Of a stretch of DNA of 64,000 nt, positions 17,476-26,419 are shown one piece after another. Positions within the stretch are counted from its first letter, which is position 1, and every line of letters starts with the position of its first letter. The DNA is from Rivularia sp034931125 (GTDB lineage Bacteria > Cyanobacteriota > Cyanobacteriia > Cyanobacteriales > Nostocaceae): positions 60,767 to 124,766 of the forward strand of contig NZ_JAYGHM010000014.1 in NCBI RefSeq assembly GCF_034931125.1, in the 5' to 3' direction. Below the pieces are notes generated by a model, which was given only the letters and a program-made list of their open reading frames with translations, was not told the origin of the DNA and made no database searches. Position numbers and translations under genes: made by a program.

Positions 17476-17511
17476 TTATAAAGTAGGAATACTATTTTGG
17501 TAAATTGACAT
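17476..17511 (-). pseudogene. Remnant of the 125-aa gene behind the second CHAT copy
   Basis: Three bases after the stop of the upstream CHAT gene lies an ATG frame of 11 codons, MSIYQNSIPTL. It matches the start of the 125-aa gene (MSIYDNSI) together with its Shine-Dalgarno context (GGTAAAGGAGTAT). Similarity ends after codon 8. It marks the edge of the tandem duplication: the copied unit included the CHAT gene plus the beginning of its partner. Confidence 0.7.
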
Positions 17512-17514
17512 TAA

Positions 17515-20500
17515 CTATACTCCTTTACCTGTAACAAAAAAAGCTGACCAATAAAAAGGTGATTCAAAGGGTTTGGTAGTTGCACTATAGTTCTGGGCAA
17601 AATATTTATCTAGTTCTCTTTGCCAAGCCTTACTTAGTTGTGAGTTCTTCAGCCAATCTTGAAATCCTTGTGCTGTAGTATCCCTTAACCAGCGTTGAGT
17701 GGTATTGAGAGCTATTGCAATACTACTTTGTGTCTGTAATTCTTCGTAAAATTTAATCATCAATAAAGCGGTAGCAGTAGCACTTACAGTCCAGAGACTA
17801 CTAACTACATTGGTGCTGCCAGCTAAAAGGAAGCCATAAGGTAAGCCAATGTATTCATCACTCACATTATTGGAATCTATCACACCTGTTTCGCAAGCAG
17901 AAAGAGTCACTAAGCGACAGTTGTTCAACTTGAAGTGAGAAATTATATCAGCCAAAGTAATATTTTCATCGGCTAGTTGTAAACCGGAATCTAAGGAAGA
18001 ATTCGGATTAAAGAAACCGTGACAAAAGAAAAATATATTATTAGCTTGAGCTAATTTTTCATTTAATGTAAAAAGTTTTGTGTTTTCATCATGATGGAGA
18101 ATTTCAGCTTTTTTAGCATTTGCTTGTTTCAAAACATAGTTATCAGTAAATTGTTTTTTGATAGCTGAAACTGCTCCTAAATCCTTTTCATAATCTTGAT
18201 ATAAGTCTTCTGTGGGGTTTTGAATCGCAAACAGAGATTGAAAATTAGGTCGTTTGCGTTTTTGTACCTGTTGCAGTAGTTGACAACTGGGTGCATAACT
18301 CACACCACCAGCAAATAAATCTAGAAGACAAAGCGGATTTTCTGAATTTCGATTTACTGGAATTGCATGAAGGGGGAATAAATGCAAGAACGTATGGGGA
18401 ATTAAGATGAGTTGATCGCAGTGCTTTGGTATTTGGTTTAATATTTCATCAATGTGCAGAATCGAGGCTAATTTATTGAGTTCTTCCCCTAAGTTATTCA
18501 GCCATTGGTCTTTTTGATTGTAATAGTTCTGTAAATATTGATTTATCCAATTTCCCAAAGCTTCTCGATCTTCTAGTTGGGATTGCCAAACTGTTACATC
18601 TCCTTGTTTTGTGACAATAAACGCCAGAATTTTATCGTTGAGAATATACCACTCGATAATGGCTGTATGCTCATTTAAAGTAGGTTGGAAGGAGTCAAAT
18701 TTAAAACCATAACCAACGGGTAAGTATTGGTTTTGCAATTCATTACGCTGCTGTCGCAATTCTTGGAGATGTTTTGCTAGAACTTGGGGATTTTCAGCTT
18801 TGCCATTTTGGATTTGATATTGTCCTACGGCTATTTCATCCCTGTATTGTTCTAATTGAGTCACTACTTCTGGAGGGAAGATGGTTTTAGAGTCACGTTC
18901 GAGGATTTGTTCAACTAAATAGCGGGTTTTACTACGTTCAACATATTCAATTGCTTCGGTAATCTTATTTAATTGCCAGCAAACTTCTACCATGCGGCTA
19001 TAAACGTTGTTAAAGTGTTCCGCTTGTTTGCGTTTGCTTTCTTCACCAGATACTATTTCTTCCCGTAAAGATTCTACTGTGGCAATGGCAGATTCAAAAG
19101 TATTGTATGCTAAGACAAACTTGTTTGCGTCTTGGTAAGTAATTCCCAGTCCAAACAAACTTTGTGCATGGTTTTCAGGCAAAGCTTCTCTAGTAAAGAC
19201 AGTTAAAGCAGCAGTATAAGCAGCGATCGCCTGATCGATGTTCTCTGCCCTGTCTCCTTTAATTCTAGAATAGTAGGCAATTGCGAGATTATTTTGCGTT
19301 GCTGCCCAATTTTGAGGGAAAGCTTCCCTGGTGTAGACAGTTAAAGCAGCAGTAGAAGCAGCGATCGCATTTTCGATGTTATCTGCTTTGTCTCCTTTTA
19401 TTCTATGGCTGTAGGCAAGTCCGAGATTATTTTGCGTCATTGACCAATTTTGAAGGAAAGCTTCTCTGGTGTTGACAGTTAAAGCAGTATTATAAGATGC
19501 GATCGCCTGATCGATGTTCTCTGCCCTGTCTCCTTTAATTCTAGAATAGTAGGCATTTGCGAGATTATTTTGCGTCATTGCCCAATCAATAGGCAAAGCT
19601 TCTCTGGTTCTGACAATTAAAGCAGCATTATAAGATGCGATCGCCTTTTCGATGTTATTTGCCTTGTCTCCTTTTATTCTCTCCCTATAGGCATTTGCGA
19701 GATTATTTTGCGTATCTGCCCAATCAGTAGGGAAAGCTTCTCTGGTTCTGACAATTAAAGCAGCATTATAAGATGCGATTGCCTTTTCGATGTTATCTGC
19801 CTTGTCTCCTTTTATTCTATCCCAGTAGGCAATTGCGAGATTATTTTGCGTTGCTGCCCAATCAGTAGGCAAAGCTTCTCTGGTTCTGACAGTTAAAGCA
19901 GCAGTAGAAGCGGCGATCGCCTTTTCGATGTTATCTGCCTTGTCTCCTTTAATTCTCTCCCTATAGGCAATTGCAAGATTATTTTGCGTCATTGCCCAAT
20001 CAGTAGGCAAAGCTTCTTCTTTGTAGACAGTTAAAGCGGCAGTAAAAGCAGCGATTGCCTTTTCGATGTTATCTGCCTTGTCTCCTTGAATTCTATCCCT
20101 GTAGGCATTTGCGAGATTATTTTGTGTTGTTGCCCAATTTTGAGGTAAAGCTTCTTCTTTGTAAACAGTTAAAGCGGCAGTATAAGCCTTGATCGCATTT
20201 TCGATGTTCTCTGCCTTGTCTCCCTTAATTCTATCGCTGTAGGCAATTGCGAGATTATTTTGCGTTGCTGCCCAATCAGTAGGCAAAGCTTCTCTAGTTC
20301 TGACAGTTAAAGCAGCAGTTAAAGCAGCGATGGCTTTTTCGATGTTATCTGCCTTGTCTCCTTGAATTCTATCCCTGTAAGCAATTGCGAGATTATTTTG
20401 TGTCATTGCCCAATTTTGAGGCAAAGCTTCTTCTTTGTAGACAGTTAAAGCAGCAGTAAAAGCAGCGATTGCCTTTTCGATGTTATCTGCCTTGTCTCCT

Positions 20501-21270
20501 TTAATTCTATCGCTGTAGGCAATTGCGAGATTATTTTGCGTTGCTGCCCATTGTTGAGGCAAAGCTTCTCTGGTTCTGACAGTTAAAGCAGCAGTATAAG
20601 CCTTGATCGCATTTTCGATGTTATCTGCCTTGTCTCCTTTAATTCTATCGCTGTAGGCATTTGCAAGATTATTTTTTATCATTGCCCAATCTTGAGGGAA
20701 AGCTTCCCTGGTGTAGACTTCTAGCACAACTTTATAGCCAGTGATAGCAATTTCCATATTGCTGGCTTTGTTACCAAAGGGGAATTGCTGAATTAAATTG
20801 CTAAAGTCACAAATACCTTCTGCTATAAATTTTGCATCTGCTTTCACTTCTCTCAGTGTATTTGTTTCCAAGCGACGTAGTATTTGTGCAAACACTCCAT
20901 CGAGCTTGTCTGTATTCTGTGCCAGTAAGGGGTAGACTACCTGGGGATTACCTTTGCTGTCTGCGGTTGCTTGTAGCACCTCCCCCACGAATTGGAAATA
21001 TGCTTCTATCTCCTCCTCACTCAGAAATTGCAAATCTACTTGATTATCTAGATTTAACACTTCTTTAAGATAACTTGCCAAATTTTGCAACCAATTTGCT
21101 GTATTCTCATTTCCATGTTGAGAATATATCTGTGCTAATTCTTCTACCGTATGCACAAATCCAACATCAAGTAAATCTTGGTGTGCGGCTAAAATCTCTT
21201 CTTCACCACTGGGCGAATCTAACAGGCTTTGAATGAGCTTGAGATAGTCTTGCTGACGCTGTTCGTTCAT
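17515..21270 (-). CDS. TPR-CHAT predicted cysteine protease, copy B
   Basis: The 1251-aa protein has the same architecture as its neighbour: a helical N-terminus (1-180), eleven 46-residue TPR-like units (about 180-690), a linker, and a CHAT domain with His1084 (FFCHGFF) and Cys1126 (LSACETG). The repeats are unusually uniform ('REALPxDWAxTQNNLAIAYxxRIKGDKADNIEKAI'), suggesting recent expansion or gene conversion. The gene is first in a minus-strand run and is separated from copy A by about 270 nt. That gap contains a truncated start of the 125-aa gene and AT-rich sequence that could carry a second promoter. A role as sensor protease in an immune or programmed-death response is inferred from the family. 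Confidence 0.9.
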   Translation of the reverse strand: MNEQRQQDYLKLIQSLLDSPSGEEEILAAHQDLLDVGFVHTVEELAQIYSQHGNENTANWLQNLASYLKEVLNLDNQVDLQFLSEEEIEAYFQFVGEVLQATADSKGNPQVVYPLLAQNTDKLDGVFAQILRRLETNTLREVKADAKFIAEGICDFSNLIQQFPFGNKASNMEIAITGYKVVLEVYTREAFPQDWAMIKNNLANAYSDRIKGDKADNIENAIKAYTAALTVRTREALPQQWAATQNNLAIAYSDRIKGDKADNIEKAIAAFTAALTVYKEEALPQNWAMTQNNLAIAYRDRIQGDKADNIEKAIAALTAALTVRTREALPTDWAATQNNLAIAYSDRIKGDKAENIENAIKAYTAALTVYKEEALPQNWATTQNNLANAYRDRIQGDKADNIEKAIAAFTAALTVYKEEALPTDWAMTQNNLAIAYRERIKGDKADNIEKAIAASTAALTVRTREALPTDWAATQNNLAIAYWDRIKGDKADNIEKAIASYNAALIVRTREAFPTDWADTQNNLANAYRERIKGDKANNIEKAIASYNAALIVRTREALPIDWAMTQNNLANAYYSRIKGDRAENIDQAIASYNTALTVNTREAFLQNWSMTQNNLGLAYSHRIKGDKADNIENAIAASTAALTVYTREAFPQNWAATQNNLAIAYYSRIKGDRAENIDQAIAAYTAALTVFTREALPENHAQSLFGLGITYQDANKFVLAYNTFESAIATVESLREEIVSGEESKRKQAEHFNNVYSRMVEVCWQLNKITEAIEYVERSKTRYLVEQILERDSKTIFPPEVVTQLEQYRDEIAVGQYQIQNGKAENPQVLAKHLQELRQQRNELQNQYLPVGYGFKFDSFQPTLNEHTAIIEWYILNDKILAFIVTKQGDVTVWQSQLEDREALGNWINQYLQNYYNQKDQWLNNLGEELNKLASILHIDEILNQIPKHCDQLILIPHTFLHLFPLHAIPVNRNSENPLCLLDLFAGGVSYAPSCQLLQQVQKRKRPNFQSLFAIQNPTEDLYQDYEKDLGAVSAIKKQFTDNYVLKQANAKKAEILHHDENTKLFTLNEKLAQANNIFFFCHGFFNPNSSLDSGLQLADENITLADIISHFKLNNCRLVTLSACETGVIDSNNVSDEYIGLPYGFLLAGSTNVVSSLWTVSATATALLMIKFYEELQTQSSIAIALNTTQRWLRDTTAQGFQDWLKNSQLSKAWQRELDKYFAQNYSATTKPFESPFYWSAFFVTGKGV
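19200..20730 (-). repeat. Eleven tandem ~138-bp repeats encoding the TPR array of CHAT copy B
   Basis: The DNA repeats with a period of about 138 bases, for example the recurring GCGAGATTATTTTGCGT and CTTGTCTCCTTTAATTCTAT strings. Units are highly similar at DNA level, far more than in copy A, which points to recent unit duplication or homogenisation. Such an array can change unit number by slippage or recombination. Confidence 0.8.
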
Positions 21271-21410
21271 GGGATAAGGGCTGAGGTCTTTATAAGAACA
21301 TTCAAAACCAGCACCCGAAAATCCGTAAAATTACAGAGATCAGATGATAAATAAAATATTATTTAATAATATTCCACCCCTTCACTTACAATGCAGTCCC
21401 AAAACCCAAC

Positions 21411-22115
21411 TCAATAATCCCCCAAGGCAGAACGATTCAACTCGTCCTTATAAAACCGCCAATTGGGCATAAATTTATTCATCAAAGCCACAAACCGCTC
21501 CCCATGACTTCTCTCCAATAAATGCACCATTTCATGCACTACAACATATTCCAAGCAATGCCGATCTTTTTTAGCGAGTTCTAGATTTAACCAGATGCGT
21601 TTTGCTTGGGTGTTACAGGTTCCCCATTTGGTTTTCATCTGCTTTACTCCCCAATCTTCTACTTCAACGTTGATAATCTGCTCCCATTTGGCGATTAATT
21701 GGGGAATGTCTTGTTTTGATTGTTTGCGATACCAGGAAGTCATGGCGTTTTTGCGTTGGGTTTCGTTGCTTCCTTCTTTGACGTAAAGGTCAATATAGGT
21801 ATTATTCCTAACTTCTACTTTAGAATTTCCTTGGTGATAAATAACGTTTATTAAATAGCGTTTTCCTTGAAAATAATGACTTTCACCAGATACGAATTCT
21901 CGTTTTGATTGGCGCTCTTGAGAGTTAAAGTTTGCTTGGTGTTTTTTTATCCAGGACAGTTTGGAGATGGCGAATAAACGCACGGCTTCGTCATCAATGT
22001 TTAATGGTGTGGCGATTCGTACCCGTCCGTATGGTGGATATACTGCTAAATGCAAGTTTTTGATTTTCTTTCTGACTACATCTATATTAAGTTCGCCGAC
22101 TGTTATTTGATGCAT
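21411..22115 (-). CDS. YgjP-like (M48/DUF45) metallopeptidase
   Basis: This 234-aa protein carries the zinc signature HEMVH (His194, Glu195, His198) with a third ligand in the downstream SHGERF (His204). It also has the family's 'MKTKWGTCNTQAKRIWLNLEL' region and N-terminal strands (VRKKIKNLHLAVYPPYGRVR). The family (PF01863, YgjP/DUF45) includes zinc-dependent hydrolases and is often found beside type I restriction genes. That fits the HsdR-N-like gene close by on the opposite strand. Length is normal for the family and the ATG lies at the expected place. Confidence 0.88.
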   Translation of the reverse strand: MHQITVGELNIDVVRKKIKNLHLAVYPPYGRVRIATPLNIDDEAVRLFAISKLSWIKKHQANFNSQERQSKREFVSGESHYFQGKRYLINVIYHQGNSKVEVRNNTYIDLYVKEGSNETQRKNAMTSWYRKQSKQDIPQLIAKWEQIINVEVEDWGVKQMKTKWGTCNTQAKRIWLNLELAKKDRHCLEYVVVHEMVHLLERSHGERFVALMNKFMPNWRFYKDELNRSALGDY

Positions 22116-22270
22116 TTGATTGGGGAATTGGTAATTGGTAATGGTTCATGGGTAATTGGTAAATTATTATTCTTCTGCCCTCTTACTAACTCCCCCTTTT
22201 ATGCGCTTCAATACTCATGTTGGCTTTTGACTATTTCAAAAATACATTCGAGGTCTTCTGAGGATTCTAG

Positions 22271-22618
22271 ATGCTTTTTAAACTTTTCTGCCAAGACGAG
22301 AAGGTACCAGCCCAGGTTGCTAGGAAAATGGAAGAATTCGCTGAAACAGAAAGTTTTTTCAGCTATATCTCAAGCCCCGTTTTTGCAATCATCACAAATC
22401 CTAAGCACCACCTTTTGATTCCTATCAAAGAAAATGCTGAAGCTGAAAGTGAAAAGTTTGCTATAGTAATCCTCAAGCATTTAGCAAAAGACTTGGAAAC
22501 CCAATCAGTAGAAAGTGTTTGCGCTAAAGCTGAGGAAACTATACAAGCTTTCTTGCAAATGACTAAGGCGAGTATGACTCCAGAATTGATTCAAAAATTC
22601 GGGGATATTCCTATTTAA
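22271..22618 (+). CDS. Conserved-looking small hypothetical protein
   Basis: A 115-aa soluble protein with a central strand-rich segment (YISSPVFAIITNPKHHLLIPI) and helices on both sides (EKFAIVILKHLAKDLETQ). No motif is recognised. It lies 46 nt upstream of the HsdR-N-like gene on the same strand and probably shares its transcript. The acidic, ordered composition supports real coding. Confidence 0.5.
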   Translation: MLFKLFCQDEKVPAQVARKMEEFAETESFFSYISSPVFAIITNPKHHLLIPIKENAEAESEKFAIVILKHLAKDLETQSVESVCAKAEETIQAFLQMTKASMTPELIQKFGDIPI

Positions 22619-22664
22619 ATAAATTACAGTATCATTGTACTACCTTTATAGATAATTATTATAA

Positions 22665-23309
22665 ATGACCTTAGCCGTCACCGATAGAATCAAAAGCTTC
22701 AAAGATTTAAAAAGAAGCTTCAACTTAGAACAATCCAAAGACCTGGCATTTTTCAGCGAGTTATCCGAGGAGTTGCAAGAATTATCCCAGGAAGAAAAAG
22801 CCGGAGTTGGCAAGATTAAGAAGCGGTTTGATTACCAGCAAGAAGACGGCTTCCTTCTGGAAGGTACTGTTAATTTGCTTATTGTGTCCCCACTTCTGGA
22901 ACTAGCCGGATTTCTTGACGAGCCATACCAAATCCGTTCTCCCTTCGGAGTAGAACTAGTTATTGATGATACGGTAGAAACTCTCCGTGGTTTTATTGAC
23001 ACCTTAGTAGTTAACAATAATTTATGGATTCTATCGCTTGAATCCAAACGAAGCGCGATTCCTGTAGGTGTTGCCCTTCCCCAACTCTTTGCCTATATGC
23101 TTGCCCAGCCACGACAAGGTAATCTAGCTTTTGGACTAGCTACCAATGGAGATGAATTTATTTTTCTCAAATTGGATTTCAGCGCCGAACAGCCCCTATA
23201 CGGTTTTTCACGGGCTTACTCTCTGCTCCCGGTCAACCACGAGCTGGATATTGTTCTCAAGATTCTCAAAAGATTGGGTAATGCAGTTGCTGAAACTAAG
23301 GAAAATTAA
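22665..23309 (+). CDS. HsdR N-terminal-like PD-(D/E)XK nuclease domain protein
   Basis: The 214-aa protein resembles the stand-alone nuclease domains that cyanobacterial annotation labels 'restriction endonuclease subunit R'. Around residues 60-130 it has 'VNLLIVSPLLELAGF', 'YQIRSPFGVEL' and 'RGFIDTLVVNNNLWILSLESKR'. The Asp of GFID and the Glu/Lys of LESKR are plausible catalytic D...ExK residues. It lacks the helicase part of HsdR, and no HsdM or HsdS gene is near. It could be a solitary nuclease or a decayed restriction remnant. The first gene upstream, a 115-aa protein, is probably co-transcribed. Confidence 0.7.
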   Translation: MTLAVTDRIKSFKDLKRSFNLEQSKDLAFFSELSEELQELSQEEKAGVGKIKKRFDYQQEDGFLLEGTVNLLIVSPLLELAGFLDEPYQIRSPFGVELVIDDTVETLRGFIDTLVVNNNLWILSLESKRSAIPVGVALPQLFAYMLAQPRQGNLAFGLATNGDEFIFLKLDFSAEQPLYGFSRAYSLLPVNHELDIVLKILKRLGNAVAETKEN

Positions 23310-23452
23310 TTTACTAATTGGGTCTTTACAACCCACATTTTGCAAAATCACATAGTATTTGTCCTAATTGTGCAACAACCCACAAATTACATTACTATCC
23401 ATCGACATATTATTAAAGACATGAAATATAGCAGTTAATTTTATGAGTGCTT

Positions 23453-24116
23453 ATGTCTAAGGGCTTTAATCCAAATCCAAAACCAGACAAAGCTTATTCA
23501 AGTATCAAGACTCAAATCGAGTTACTTATTAAACAATCTCAAAGCGAATCGCAATTTAATACCAGTATTTCATACTACCAAGAAAAGATTTGCAATTTTA
23601 AAACGAGTTGCTAATGATTTAGCAATTAGCAACCCAAACTTAAACTTTCAAGTTCTTAGCGACAACGAAGACAGATACTGCTGTGTAGTTACCGAAACTA
23701 ATCCTGGTGAAAAAGGTTTTTCTTATACTTGGGTAGAGCAGTCAAAAAGGTCTGGTAAGTGGTTAGTAATGGCACAACCACCGGGAGCGACAAGATTTGA
23801 CAGTTTAACGGTATGGAATACTGAAGCTGATGCGCGTAGAGTTGCACTTGAAATATTTGATCCGATTAAAACTTTTCCACTTGATGAGTGGAATAAAAAG
23901 CACGATTCAAAATATTATCGGAGTTTTCTTAGAAGCTTACCTATGGACGAAGATGGCGTTGTTGGAATGATGAGTCCCCAAAGCATTGTAAATTTTGATA
24001 TTGAAGCTCAAAACAAGTTAAAAGCTGATCACGACCAAGTTTTGAATTCTGAAATTACTAGAGAAGAATTTTTTCAAAAACTAACCGAAATTGCTCAAAC
24101 GCAAAAAAATCGTTAA
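23453..24116 (+). pseudogene. Frameshifted hypothetical gene
   Basis: An ATG frame at 23453 encodes about 45 residues (SKGFNPNPKPDKAYSSIKTQ) and then drifts into a stop. From about 23580 another phase continues with KKRFAILKRVANDLAISNP, CCVVTETNPGEKGFSYTWVE and onward to the TAA at 24114-24116, with no start codon near its beginning. One lost or gained base in the AAGAAAAGA run explains the break. The restored protein would be about 220 aa: a basic N-terminus, a strand-rich middle (KGFSYTWVEQSKRSGKWLVM) and a helical end. No family is recognised. Confidence 0.6.
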
Positions 24117-24194
24117 AGTCCGTTCAATAAAAAAACTGGACGCGCTGGGGACAACCCTTTGGGAAAGATTAGAGGGAGCGATCACTATTATCCT

Positions 24195-24247
24195 CGAATC
24201 TTGCTTGTTCGATGCTGGGAGATATTGCACCGAACAAGCAAGATTCG
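24195..24247. repeat. Perfect 17-bp inverted repeat with 19-nt loop
   Basis: CGAATCTTGCTTGTTCG (24195-24211) and its exact reverse complement (24231-24247) flank a 19-nt spacer. No T-run follows, so it is not a standard intrinsic terminator. It could be the residue of a mobile element end or an operator-like site. Confidence 0.75.
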
Positions 24248-24285
24248 CTTGCAAAGCTTTCATAGCTACTGGTATCAGAATTTGA

Positions 24286-24576
24286 ATGCAGCAAATTAAA
24301 GGTTGGCAGCAACCAACTTCTCAACCATAAGAAGAGTTAAGCGTTCAACAGCCAACAGCGAAAGAGATTAGTGAAGCGATCGATCGCCTGTGTATTTTGC
24401 TTTGGTACTGTTGACTCGAACCTAGTCCAACAGCAAAGAAGGATGGGCAGCCGCTGTATTTACCAACCGAACTAGGCAAGCAGCACGGTAAGGTGATTTT
24501 GCAAGAAGCGAGTAGAAATAACAAAACAATCCAGCAGTTGCGGTGGTTTCCGTCAGTGTTGGAATTGATGGATTAA
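24286..24576 (+). pseudogene. Decayed gene with in-frame stop codons
   Basis: One frame from ATG 24286 to TAA 24574-24576 reads protein-like sequence (QQPTAKEISEAIDRLCILL, DGQPLYLPTELGKQHG, LQEASRNNKTIQQLRWFPS) but is interrupted by two internal stops (after TSQP and after LLWYC). The closing part looks like an intact C-terminus. The identity of the parent gene is unknown. Confidence 0.5.
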
Positions 24577-24927
24577 TAGTTATTAAAAGCAGCAACCGTC
24601 AAGAGGAAGCTGCTTTACGCAGATCAACCGTTTTGCCGACGCTCCGCGATCGTCCTTCCAGGGCGCGTGCCGATTGCCTTGGAGCCAGCCCGTACAAACC
24701 AATATCGCATTTATGTCTTACGAAGTCGATGCCTACGGCGTATCGCTCTATAAATACCTTTGAAGAAAAAAAGATGCACGAATAGATAGCGATCGCAAAA
24801 TCTAAGACGGGAACTATAGTTACAAGCAAGGGGTATGGAAGGGCGATGGTCGGTCGTGCGCGTAGCGACGGAGAGGGCTTAAACCCGCCGCCTTCCCGAT
24901 AGTAAAAACTTACTATGCTCTTATAAC

Positions 24928-25035
24928 TTATCTCTCTTTATCTGTAAACTGGCGTTTCTGTTCAACTACAACTCGACCACCAAATTCTCCATCCCGGACT
25001 TCGCTGGGATGTCCTGCCGCATCCCAATTCTCCAT
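24928..25035 (-). pseudogene. Short coding remnant, C-terminal fragment
   Basis: About 36 codons ending in TAA read MENWDAAGHPSEVRDGEFGG, followed by RVVVEQKRQFTDKER. The composition looks natural, but nothing upstream in this frame continues it. It is another debris piece in the 24.1-25.4 kb stretch; no family is recognised. Confidence 0.35.
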
Positions 25036-25054
25036 AACACAATAGCTGTCACAG

Positions 25055-25345
25055 GTGAAGATTTGGGTGGGAGTCTCTATTAATGATTCGTTGTACGGTG
25101 CTAGTGGAATTGATATGTTTGTCCTCGCACCTAATAGCGGAACTGATACAATATACGATTTTGTTATCGGTGAAGATTATTTCGGATTAGCAGATGGTTT
25201 GAGTTTTGAACAACTTACCATTACACAAGGTACGAACGACAACGCTGATAATACCTTAATTAGCGTTGAAGATAATCAAGTTATAGCAACATTAGTTGGA
25301 GTCCAAGCCGATACGCTGAGTTTTTGGGACTTCAACATGATGTAA
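25055..25345 (+). pseudogene. C-terminal fragment of an RTX/hemolysin-type calcium-binding repeat protein
   Basis: The 96-codon frame reads 'LYGASGIDMFVLAPNSGTDT', 'IYDFVIGEDYFGLADGLSFE' and 'VQADTLSFWDF'. That is the last glycine-rich unit plus the conserved C-terminal cap of large cyanobacterial RTX-type secreted proteins, which are normally hundreds to thousands of residues long. The first ~7 codons are unrelated, so the fragment has no proper start and is almost certainly non-functional. Confidence 0.65.
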
Positions 25346-25634
25346 ACCCAGGCGAAACCATGAAGGTCAAACAAATACCAGAGTAAACGATAATTTTTCT
25401 TAAAACTACAAATTCCGAAAACTCAGAAAGTTTGCTTGAATATGCAATTTTCCTTGTGAAGCTTCTAAATCTATGTCTATATGATATGTGTAAAGTACAG
25501 CGACTTAAGTTCCGATTGAATTGATTTTAACTTCAACCAAAGCAACAAGACTTGTGTAATAAAAATAAGTTCACAACTCTTGTCGCCAAGTTTTCAAGAG
25601 AGTTTATCTTGCTTAAAGTATTTTTTGAATTTCG

Positions 25635-25883
25635 ATGAAATGTGAAGAAAACATTATTTATACGCAAAAGTCTCTATCCCAAAGATATGGGATTTCAATT
25701 GCGGCATTACAGTACTGGTACCCATATGCGGGAATAGTTAAGCCGAAAAAGCGTGGCGGCTACTTTGCTTTAGATGCAGTAGAAATTGCCGACCTTTTTT
25801 ATGTAGCGACAAAGATAAGACGGCTGACTCACGAAGAGTATTTAGGTGCGATTCGTTGTTTAGTGAATCACGGTAATCAGTCC
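25635..25883 (+). CDS. Winged-HTH/MerR-like regulator, exon 1 (interrupted by a group II intron)
   Basis: The 83 codons encode a MerR-like DNA-binding start: 'YTQKSLSQRYGISIAALQYW', then 'KPKKRGGYFALDAVEIADLF'. Without splicing the frame would end shortly after (HN stop) inside the intron. Joining 25883 to 28053 gives one 146-codon frame (…GNQS|HKVIPAGGLDKF…), so this is the first exon of an intron-split gene. It is the first gene of the co-oriented plasmid-like block. Its position suggests it regulates that block. Confidence 0.65.
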
Positions 25884-26419
25884 GTACATAACTAAGCCAG
25901 TGAAACTTAACCACGTGTTAAGCACTGAACTCTCAGGTTGATGTAGGTGAAAGTCCTACCCGCTAGATTCAAGCGTGACTCCTTATCTGCCCACACCGAA
26001 CAGGCTCGATTCTTGTAGAGTGAAGCTGGGAACAGGGCGCAATCAGACGACTGTCATGGGTTGACACTGGTGCTAACAGGGAGTTCCTACGGTGAAACTG
26101 AGCCTAGAAAAGTAACCTACTCGTAAGCAAGGCATGACACAAAAACCTTGACTTCATCGGAGATTATACCCGCTGCACCCTCTAAATAGTAGCAGCAAGA
26201 ATCCAGGGTATCCGATGGTTAAATTGGCTACACCTAACGGAACAAAAAGAGGCAATCAAATGATGCTTCATCATCTGAGGGAACGAATAAAAACGAATCA
26301 AAGGTCTTGGGGCAGTCGAACCCCAGGTAGGTAAGACGAGATACGGAATCCCTTTGATTCGGGTAGGATGCGGCGTAATTGCTGCAAGGTATTCAGAAAA
26401 CACTTAGCGGAAGTAGAGC

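Noticed and set aside
19200..20730. Possible CRISPR array because of regular repeats
   Set aside because: The ~138-bp units are coding TPR repeats in one uninterrupted frame, with no spacers between identical short repeats.
24543..24829. Short frames on both strands
   Set aside because: They lie over GC-rich intergenic repeat-like sequence and pseudogene debris, with low-complexity, Arg/Ser-rich translation.
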